NCBI RefSeq assembly: GCF_016786355.1
Contig: NZ_JADWYX010000036.1
Span: forward strand, 23,022 to 87,021
Source of the DNA: Frankia sp. AgB1.9
GTDB taxonomy: Bacteria > Actinomycetota > Actinomycetes > Frankiales > Frankiaceae
Direction of reading: 5' to 3'
Length of the DNA stretch: 64,000 nucleotides
Part shown: positions 31,123 through 38,160 of the stretch, one piece after another
Numbering within the stretch: the first letter of the stretch is position 1
Layout: each line of letters starts with the position of its first letter
Notes under the pieces: generated by a model
Seen by the model: only the letters and a program-made list of their open reading frames with translations
Databases searched by the model: none
What the model was told of the DNA's origin: nothing
Position numbers and translations under genes: made by a program

Positions 31123-31992
31123 ATGGGCGACACAACAACGGGCACCACCCGTGATGATGGGACGACCCGCCGGGTGCACGCGGAACCGGTGATGGGAACC
31201 GTCGTCAGCATCGACGTACGCCTCCCGGCCGGCCCGGTCACCACGGCGGGGCCCGTCGGGCCCGCGAGCAACCAGCCCAAACTCACCGCCGCGGCCGTCG
31301 ACGCGGCGATCGCGTCCGCGATCCTCGCGCTGCACCGGGCCGACGACGACTTCAGTACGTTCAGACCCGCGTCGTGGGTGTCCCGGCTCCGCCGCGGCGA
31401 AATCGATGTCGACGACTGCCCCGAGCACGTTCGGGAGGTGCACCGGCTCGCCACAACGTGCCGGGAGCGCACCAGAGGGTATTTCGATCCCGGCTGGCGC
31501 GCCGACGGCACGCTCGATCCCACCGGCCTGGTCAAGGGCTGGGCCGCGGACGCGGCGTCCGCCGCGCTGACCGCGGCCGGAATCACCACTCACTGTGTGA
31601 ACGCCGCCGGCGACCTCCGCGCCAGCGGACAGGCGGCGCCGGGCCGGCCGTGGCGAGTCGGGATCGCCGACCCCTTCGACCGCGGCCGGTTCGTGGCCGT
31701 CCTTGAGTGCACGGATCTCGCTGTCGCGACGTCGGGGGTCGCCGAGCAGGGCCAGCACGTCGTCAACCCGCGGACGGGAGCGCCCGCTTCGGGACTCGCC
31801 TCCGTCACTGTGGTCGGGCCCGACCTGACCTTGGCCGATGCGTATGCCACCGCTGGCCTCGCCGCCGGCCTGGAAGCGTGGGACCTGCTCGCGGACCTCG
31901 GCCAGGACGGATGGGAGTGGCTGACCGTCGAGGCCGCCGGCCGGTTGCGATGCTCGCCCGGTCTGCGCCAGCAGCTGGCGCGCCACGCGTGA
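31123..31992 (+). CDS. apbE: FAD:protein FMN transferase
   Basis: 289 residues, ApbE family: transfers FMN from FAD to Ser/Thr of target proteins outside the cytoplasm, most likely the FMN-binding protein encoded just upstream. Landmarks are the N-terminal EPVMGTVVSIDV, LHRADDDFSTFRPASWVSRL, GYFDPGWRADGTLDPTGLVK with the conserved GxVKG-type loop, GDLRASG and HVVNPRTGAPA. No signal peptide or lipobox is evident, so the export route is unclear; some actinomycete ApbE proteins likewise lack one. ATG lies two bases after the previous stop, so the genes are co-translated. Confidence 0.92.
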   Translation: MGDTTTGTTRDDGTTRRVHAEPVMGTVVSIDVRLPAGPVTTAGPVGPASNQPKLTAAAVDAAIASAILALHRADDDFSTFRPASWVSRLRRGEIDVDDCPEHVREVHRLATTCRERTRGYFDPGWRADGTLDPTGLVKGWAADAASAALTAAGITTHCVNAAGDLRASGQAAPGRPWRVGIADPFDRGRFVAVLECTDLAVATSGVAEQGQHVVNPRTGAPASGLASVTVVGPDLTLADAYATAGLAAGLEAWDLLADLGQDGWEWLTVEAAGRLRCSPGLRQQLARHA

Positions 31993-32147
31993 CTCGGATC
32001 TGGCGCTGCCCCGGGCGCCTCTCGCCGACGCGCGGACGGTTAGCCGCGCTCTCGGCAGCGACCGAGCGCCCAGCGCCGGGGACTGAGGTCGGCCAGTTGG
32101 GCCAGGTGAACGAGTCCCTCACCTGGCCAGGGGACACTGGGTGGGTG

Positions 32148-32909
32148 GTGGCGCGAGTGAACCCGTCAATGGACGATCTGCCGGCGACCCCGGATTCGAC
32201 CAAGGACGTGGCGAACCCGCGAGTCCACGTGCTGGTGGTGGACGACGAGGAGGCCATCACCGATCTCGTCGCGATGGCACTGCGCTACGAGGGATTCGAG
32301 GTCGAGACGGTGCGTTCCGGACAGGCGGCGCTGACCAGGGTCGCGCTCGACCCGCCGGACCTCCTGGTCCTGGACGTGATGCTCGGTGACATCGACGGGT
32401 TCGCGGTGTGCGAGCGGCTGCGCGGCGCCGGTCACCGCGTCCCGACGCTGTTTCTGACCGCGCGGGACACGACCCAGGACAAGGTGCGCGGCCTGACGCT
32501 CGGCGGCGACGACTACGTGACCAAGCCGTTCGCCGTGTCCGAGCTGGTCGCGCGGGTCCGCGCCATCTTGCGACGCGCCGGTTCACCGGTGCCCAGCGAC
32601 GGCCATCCGGCGCCGCTGCGCTTCGCCGACCTGGAACTCGATCCCAGGACCCGGGAGGTCCGCCGCGCGGGCCGACTTGTCGAGCTGACGGCCACCGAGT
32701 TCCGGTTGCTCCAGTTTCTGCTGGCCAACGCCCGCGCCGTGCTGACCAGGGCCCAGCTGCTCGACCACGTCTGGGGACACGACTTCGGAGGGGAAGGCGG
32801 CGTGTTGGAGACCTACATCAGCTACCTCCGCCGGAAGATCGACGGCGTCGAACCGCCCTTGATCCACACTGTACGTGGCGTCGGCTACGTGTTGCGCCTG
32901 CCCCGCTAA
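32148..32909 (+). CDS. OmpR/PhoP-family response regulator
   Basis: 253 residues. The receiver domain has acidic residues DDEE near 32-35, the phosphorylation site Asp76 in DLLVLDVMLG, and the switch KPFAVSELVARV. A winged-helix effector domain follows (ELTATEFRLLQFLLANARAV and the tail YISYLRRKIDG, VRGVGYVLRL). The start is uncertain: GTG at 32148 is chosen, and GTG at 32157 or ATG at 32169 are alternatives. It is 14 bases upstream of its sensor kinase and follows the flavin electron-transfer operon, which it may control. Confidence 0.92.
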   Translation: MARVNPSMDDLPATPDSTKDVANPRVHVLVVDDEEAITDLVAMALRYEGFEVETVRSGQAALTRVALDPPDLLVLDVMLGDIDGFAVCERLRGAGHRVPTLFLTARDTTQDKVRGLTLGGDDYVTKPFAVSELVARVRAILRRAGSPVPSDGHPAPLRFADLELDPRTREVRRAGRLVELTATEFRLLQFLLANARAVLTRAQLLDHVWGHDFGGEGGVLETYISYLRRKIDGVEPPLIHTVRGVGYVLRLPR

Positions 32910-32923
32910 GCCGGACCTCCGCC

Positions 32924-34489
32924 ATGTCGCTGCGCGGCCGCCTGCTGCTGGCCCTCATCGGGCTCCTCGCGGTCGGCCTGTCCCTGGGCGCCGTCGGCAC
33001 TCATCTCGCGTTGCGGTCCTACCTGATGGGTCGCCTCGATCAGCAGGTCCGCGACGCGCATCCGGTGATGGAAAAGACGCTGCTGCGTGGCACGCCCTAC
33101 GGGGACAACGATCCCTACAGCTCTTCGGCGGGAGCGAGCGGCCAGGGCGACCCCGACGATCGAAACCCTCGGTTCGGCAGCTCGTACCTCGTCGGCACCT
33201 ATGGCGCGTTGTATGACCGGACCGGACGCCGTTTGCTGGAGTCAAGCCCCTCCCCCGGCGGGGCACGGACGCCGACCGAGCGTCCGGCTGTCACCGTGCG
33301 CCAACTGGCCACCGCCGAGGTGCGCCCCAACCTGGCGACGGTCCCCCTGTGGACGGTGACGGCCGCCGACGGCCAGGACGACCACTTCCGGGTACTGGCC
33401 GAACGCTACGACAGCGGGGACGTCCTCATCGTCGCCGTTCCCTTCACGGAGCTGGACGCGACACTCGATCGCGTCACCCGCATTGAGATCATCGCGAGCT
33501 CCGTCATGATGGCGGCCCTGGCCGCACTGGCCTATCTCCTCATCAGGGTCGGGCTACGCCCGCTGACCCGAATCGAACACACGGCAGACGAGATCGCCTG
33601 GGGCGACCTGACGAGACGGGTCACCGACACCGACCGCCGCACCGAGGTCGGCCGGCTCGGCCGCGCCTTCAACGCGATGCTCACCCAGATCGAGGCGAGC
33701 TTCCGAGCACGAGAGGCGTCCGAACAGCGGCTACGTCGCTTCGTCGCCGACGCGAGCCACGAACTGCGCACCCCGCTCACCTCGATTCGCGGTTACGCCG
33801 AGATGTTCCACCGCGGCGCCGACAGCCGGCCGCAGGACCTCGCCATCGCGATGCGACGTATCGAGGAGGAATCCGCGCGCATGTCAGAGCTGGTCGACGA
33901 CCTCCTGCTGCTCGCGCAGCTCGACCAGGGACCACCCATCGAACACGAACCGCTCGACCTCGCCGCGATGGTCCGAGACATCGGCACAGACGCCCGTGCC
34001 GTCGCACCGAACCGCCGCATCGATATCGACACGCCGCCGTTCCTCGAGATCACCGGCGATCAAGGCCGACTACGTCAGGCGGTCGGCAACCTGGTGCGCA
34101 ACGCCCTCGTCCACACCCCGGCCGGGACCCCGCTGTCCCTCACCATCACCACCACCGTCGAATCCACCTCACGGCTACCGAATGCAGATCCGGACATCTC
34201 GGGAGCGACCAGGCCGGGGCCCACGCTCTCCAAGGTGGTGATCTCGGTGATCGATCACGGCCCCGGAATCCCGGCGGAAGCCGCGGACCACGTTTTCGAA
34301 CGATTCTTCCGCGCGGATCCAGGGCGGTCCCGGAACGCCGGCGGCACCGGCCTGGGCCTCTCCATCGTCGCCGCGGTGGCCGCCGCCCACGGCGGCCACG
34401 CCGACTTCGAGCCGACGCCGGGCGGCGGCGCGACCTTCCGCCTCACCATCCTCCGCGGCCAAGCGCCGCACCGATTCACCGACCAGTAG
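32924..34489 (+). CDS. Membrane sensor histidine kinase (EnvZ/PhoR-like)
   Basis: 521 residues. The N-terminal helix (residues 7-30) is followed by a 150-residue extracytoplasmic sensor domain, a second helix (about 187-209) and a HAMP domain (LRPLTRIEHTADEIAWGDLT). The HisKA domain has His279 in FVADASHELRTPLTSIRGY, and the HATPase has QAVGNLVRNALVHTP, VIDHGPGIP and GGTGLGLSIVAAV. All catalytic boxes are present. The sensor domain has a Ser/Gly/Asp-rich insert near 60-85 and no recognised ligand fold. ATG at 32924 follows its regulator by 14 bases. A weak hairpin lies just after the stop. Confidence 0.94.
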   Translation: MSLRGRLLLALIGLLAVGLSLGAVGTHLALRSYLMGRLDQQVRDAHPVMEKTLLRGTPYGDNDPYSSSAGASGQGDPDDRNPRFGSSYLVGTYGALYDRTGRRLLESSPSPGGARTPTERPAVTVRQLATAEVRPNLATVPLWTVTAADGQDDHFRVLAERYDSGDVLIVAVPFTELDATLDRVTRIEIIASSVMMAALAALAYLLIRVGLRPLTRIEHTADEIAWGDLTRRVTDTDRRTEVGRLGRAFNAMLTQIEASFRAREASEQRLRRFVADASHELRTPLTSIRGYAEMFHRGADSRPQDLAIAMRRIEEESARMSELVDDLLLLAQLDQGPPIEHEPLDLAAMVRDIGTDARAVAPNRRIDIDTPPFLEITGDQGRLRQAVGNLVRNALVHTPAGTPLSLTITTTVESTSRLPNADPDISGATRPGPTLSKVVISVIDHGPGIPAEAADHVFERFFRADPGRSRNAGGTGLGLSIVAAVAAAHGGHADFEPTPGGGATFRLTILRGQAPHRFTDQ

Positions 34490-34639
34490 CGCCGAGCGAA
34501 GCCTTCGGCCTCGGCGAGCGACAAGCGCGGACGGTCATCACCGAGTCGGTCGGCCTGCGCCGAGGCCCCATCGCCGCCGGTAGCGGCGATGTCCACGAAG
34601 TACTCCCGGCTGGTCCGGACCGCCCACAGTCGTACGGCC

Positions 34640-35182
34640 TCACCGGACGGGAGCGGCCGCGACCCCAGACCACGCGGCTTTGGCGCCGCTGTGCCCGATT
34701 CGGACGATCTGGACGACACTGCCGACGGCGGTCGCTATGACCAGCGCCATAGCCAGAGCTGTCACCCAGTTCGTGCCCCGCGCCACCGCATGCCGCGCTG
34801 TCGAGTGTGTCGAGCTGGCCGCGCCACCGGGCCGCGTCGGCGACGCCCAGGCGGTGGGCCGCCAGCCGTCGTTCCACAGCAGCAGCAGCGCCGCCACGAA
34901 CAGTCCGGCGACCCAGGGCAGCAGCGTGTCGCCGAGCTCGGCGTGCCGCGCGATCAGCGGGTTGTCGGGAAGCCGGGCTCGCAGTTGCTCGCCGCTGTGG
35001 GAGGTGATGGGTACGAGGATCAGCGCACCAAAGGCGGCGAGCGTCGGCAGGGGGCCGAGGGCCCGGCGCAGCCGAGGCCAGAACGCCGCCACGCAGAGCA
35101 TCAACGCTGTCAGCGGCACGAGCACCACCGTGGCGTGGATGATCAAAATGTGGGTCGGCAGGCCGAACACGGTCGAGGGCAC
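34640..35182 (-). CDS. DUF2231-type membrane protein
   Basis: 180 residues with four hydrophobic helices: about residues 12-32, 45-60, 87-103 and 143-165. The opening FGLPTHILIIHATVVLVPL contains the His pair (HILIIH) usual in DUF2231 and related haem/redox-linked membrane proteins. HSGEQLRARLP follows the second helix, as in that family. Function unknown; family members are sometimes found with cytochromes. It is transcribed against the kinase gene and stands alone. Its start overlaps a short low-complexity region with no clear ribosome site. Confidence 0.78.
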   Translation of the reverse strand: MPSTVFGLPTHILIIHATVVLVPLTALMLCVAAFWPRLRRALGPLPTLAAFGALILVPITSHSGEQLRARLPDNPLIARHAELGDTLLPWVAGLFVAALLLLWNDGWRPTAWASPTRPGGAASSTHSTARHAVARGTNWVTALAMALVIATAVGSVVQIVRIGHSGAKAAWSGVAAAPVR

Positions 35183-35624
35183 GGGGTCTCCAGGCTGCGG
35201 CCGATCGGCGCGACCAGAGTTGGTGGAGGCCGATACGGCGGTCGGTTGGGCAGGTCAGGTGTCGCACGAAGATCGGGCCAAGGCGCGCCCTGGCGCCGGA
35301 AGCGCGACCACGACGTGCACCGTGCCGGCCGAGTCTGGGAAATGGCTGGGAAATCCCTGTGCATAGGACGGGAATCGACCTCATCCCCGCGCGAACCACT
35401 CGTGGTCCGCAGGTCAACTCGGACGTAACGGGAATGCGCAGGCCCGGTTCGGCGCCTTCCGGCCCAGGCGCCGTCTGGCGCCGACGCACTGGCTGGGCGG
35501 GCCGGAGGTCGTCGGACAGGGGTGCCAACGTCCCGAGACGCGGTTACCTCCTGCTGCCGCTGCTACCCCGTCGAGCGTCGATGCTGGACTTGCTGGAACC
35601 AGCGAACGAGGTGCAGGAGGCACG
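35183..35624. other. Intergenic stretch without a recognisable gene
   Basis: About 440 bases between two divergent genes. It is rich in GGCGCC-type self-complementary words (for example 35450-35490) that could form small hairpins. GCAGGAGG at 35614-35622 is the ribosome site of the next gene. I see no gene, tRNA or DosR-like box in it. Confidence 0.45.
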
Positions 35625-37151
35625 ATGCCCGGGCAAAGCTCTCCTAGCCCACGAACGGAGCCCAGTCGCCCGACCTGGAGCCTCAACGCGATCCCGCCCG
35701 GAGAGACCGTAGAGACGCACACCGCGATCCTGACCTTCGCTGGCGACCGGGTCTACAAGCGAAAGAAGGCTCTCAACCTGGGCTTTCTCGATTTCCGGGA
35801 GCGTGAGGCCCGGCTAGCCGCCTGCGAGGCCGAGGTGGCCCTCAACAGCCGGCTGGCGCCTGATGTCTACCTTGGTGTCGCCGACCTGCGCGACGCGACC
35901 GGCCAGCTCATCGACCACCTGGTGGTGATGCGCCGGCTACCGGAGGACCGCCGACTGGCGACCCTCGTCCGGCACGGCGAGCCGGTGGGCGACGTGCTGC
36001 GGGCCATCGCGCGCCAGCTCGCCGCGTTCCACGAGACCTGCGAGACGTCCGACGAGATCGCTCAGGCGGGCAGCCGGTCGACGTTGTCCGGGCTGTGGCG
36101 GGAAGGCGTAGAGGGCGTCGCCTCCTTCCGCGATGACATCCTCGATGATGCGGTGATCGACGAGATCGACCGGCTGTCGTCGCGCTACCTCGCGGGTCGC
36201 GGGGCGTTGTTGCTGGAGCGGATGCGGTCTGGGCGGGTCCGCGACGGACACGGCGACCTGCTTGCCGACGACATCTTCTGCCTGACCGACGGGCCACGAA
36301 TCCTCGACTGCCTCGACTTCGACCAGCGGCTGCGAGTCGGCGACGTGCTCGGCGACGCCGCGTTCCTGGCGATGGACCTGGAACGACTCGGCGCCGGCGG
36401 CGATGCACAGCGGTTCCTCGGCTGGTACCGGGAGTTCTCCGGCGAGACGCATCCATCGTCACTCGAGCACCTGTATATCGCCTACCGCGCGTTTGTGCGG
36501 GCCAAGGTCAGCAGCGTACGGGCCGCGCAGGGCGACCCGGACGCCGCCGACCTCGCCCGGCAGTTCGGGACGCTCGCTCTGGACCACCTGCGCCGCGGCC
36601 GCGTGCGCCTCGTCATCGTCGGCGGCCTTCCCGGTACGGGAAAGACGACCCTCGCGGGCCACCTCGCCGACGCCGAGGACGGCTGGGTGCTGCTGCGCTC
36701 CGACGTCGTGCGCAAGGAGCTCGCGGGGCTTCCTACGAACGCTCCGGCACCACCGGAACTCGCAGGACTCGGTACCGGCATCTACGCGCATGAGACGACC
36801 GACGCGGTCTACACCGAATTGCTCCGCCGGGCCGGGCACGCGCTCGCCCACGGGGAGAACGTGCTGCTCGACGCGTCCTGGTCGGCGACGACGCAGCGGA
36901 CGGCTGCAGCACGGGTCGCCGCCGCGGCGAGTGCCGACCTCGTCGAGCTGTGCTGCGTGACGTCGTCTGCCGTCGCGGAGGCCCGGATCGCCCGGCGGGC
37001 AGCCGCCGGCTCGGACGCGTCCGACGCGACGTCGATGGCGGTCTACACGGCGATGGCCTCACGCACCGACCCGTGGCCGGCGGCCGCGGTCGTCGACACC
37101 GCCGTCCCGCTCGCTGAGGCCGCGGCGACCGCCTCCCGGCTGCTCCGCTAG
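35625..37151 (+). CDS. Two-domain kinase: APH-like N-terminus and P-loop kinase C-terminus (Rv2004c type)
   Basis: 508 residues. The APH-like part (about 25-320) has DRVYKRKKALNLGFLDF, the catalytic-loop-like DGHGDLLADDIF and VGDVLGDAAFLAMDLERLG. The C-terminal part (about 330-505) is a P-loop nucleotide kinase with Walker A GGLPGTGKTTLAG and LLDASW as a likely Walker B. Rv2004c of M. tuberculosis has the same layout and is DosR-controlled; its substrate is unknown. A strong AGGAGG precedes the ATG. The shorter paralogue at 26597 lacks the P-loop part, so the window holds both a one- and a two-domain form. Confidence 0.9.
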   Translation: MPGQSSPSPRTEPSRPTWSLNAIPPGETVETHTAILTFAGDRVYKRKKALNLGFLDFREREARLAACEAEVALNSRLAPDVYLGVADLRDATGQLIDHLVVMRRLPEDRRLATLVRHGEPVGDVLRAIARQLAAFHETCETSDEIAQAGSRSTLSGLWREGVEGVASFRDDILDDAVIDEIDRLSSRYLAGRGALLLERMRSGRVRDGHGDLLADDIFCLTDGPRILDCLDFDQRLRVGDVLGDAAFLAMDLERLGAGGDAQRFLGWYREFSGETHPSSLEHLYIAYRAFVRAKVSSVRAAQGDPDAADLARQFGTLALDHLRRGRVRLVIVGGLPGTGKTTLAGHLADAEDGWVLLRSDVVRKELAGLPTNAPAPPELAGLGTGIYAHETTDAVYTELLRRAGHALAHGENVLLDASWSATTQRTAAARVAAAASADLVELCCVTSSAVAEARIARRAAAGSDASDATSMAVYTAMASRTDPWPAAAVVDTAVPLAEAAATASRLLR

Positions 37152-37884
37152 CCGGAACCGTCAAAGGCGCAGAACAACAGGACCGTCACGTCTCAAACTC
37201 CCACAAACCGCAGGGTGGGTCCCGGCAACCGCATGGCTCTGCCCTTCGTCCCGAAGGCCGTCTCCGGGGCGACCGGCAGGCCGCACGCAGTGGGGAAGAC
37301 GAGTGTTCGAGCCTGGAATCTCGAACTCGCTGGCTCCAACGGGCCGGCGTCTCGTCACCCCGCCGGTGCGCCATCCGGAGGGGCCGGTGTTTCCCCGGGA
37401 GCCGCCGATGGTCTCGACGGCATTTCGAAAAGGTCGACTTCCGGCACTTGTCGGTCATCGTGATCGGCCACGAAGAACAATGCGTCTCGGAAGCTGAAGA
37501 TCCCGGCAAGCAGGTTCTGAGGGAATGTCTGCGACGCCGTGTCGTAGTCGCGGACGCTGGACACGAGAAAAACCGCGATCACAGCTACATGCGTCATTCC
37601 TCCCGGCCGCTGTTCGGCACACGGTCGGATGCTGGAGAGGCTAGGCGGGGCGGCAACACTGTGTGGCATTCGTCGTGTTCGAAAGGCGGAGGAGCGACCT
37701 GGTGGTCATCACGACGGCAGGCGGATCGGGCTTCCAACGGGGGGCGAACGTCCCTGTGCATCCACGGGCTCGGTCGAGATCCTGACGGTAGCTCTCCGTA
37801 CCGGGGGGAGAGGATTTGAGGCTGGCTAGGCCGCCCGCGTCGCGCGGGCCGCGCTACACCCGCCCAACCCGATGGGAGCACAAG
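37152..37884. other. Intergenic stretch, no convincing gene
   Basis: About 730 bases. One leftward frame (37355-37669) has a protein-like middle (YDTASQTFPQNLLAGIFSFR, then DALFFVADHDD) but lacks a ribosome site and a recognised family, so I do not call it. The GC content looks lower than in neighbouring genes, which suggests decayed or acquired DNA. No terminator-grade hairpin follows the upstream kinase gene. Confidence 0.4.
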
Positions 37885-38160
37885 ATGATCGTGTCCTCCG
37901 CTCGCCACGCTGCCGGTGCGGCGTTCCTGAAGGTGTCATGGCACCAGGAGCCGGTGGCCGGCTGCCTCGGCGGCGACTGGATCGACACAGTGCATCTACC
38001 CGGCGGGCAGGTCGCGGTGACGATCGGCGATGCCTCCGGGCACGACGGCCAGGCCTCCGATCTGGACCGTGTCCTACGCGCAGTCATCCGCACGGCACTC
38101 CGCGAAGGTGTCGGCGGTCACGCCGTCGGGGAACCGTTGCGGCCCGTCCGATCCGCATGA
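37885..38160 (+). pseudogene. Truncated PP2C (SpoIIE-type) phosphatase N-terminus
   Basis: 91 residues. LGGDWIDTVHLPGGQVAVTI, then GDASGHDGQASDLDRVLRAV match the first metal-binding strands of SpoIIE-type phosphatases (the usual GGDWYDA and GDVxGHG). The later motifs (AGHxPP, TDGLxE, DD) are missing. Another frame continues for 40 residues with a faintly similar sequence, so a frameshift may have broken the gene. A GGGAG ribosome site precedes the ATG, so the short protein could still be made. The stop overlaps the possible start of the P-type ATPase as ATGA, which may couple the two. Confidence 0.6.

Noticed and set aside
34490..34517. Hairpin after the sensor kinase gene as a terminator
   Set aside because: The stem is interrupted by mismatches (CCGAG...CTCGG with bulges), much weaker than the hairpins at 12372, 17475, 28731 and 54426, so it is only mentioned with the kinase gene.
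37355..37669. Leftward open frame with a protein-like middle
   Set aside because: No ribosome site, no family match, and the ends are low-complexity; not enough to call a gene.
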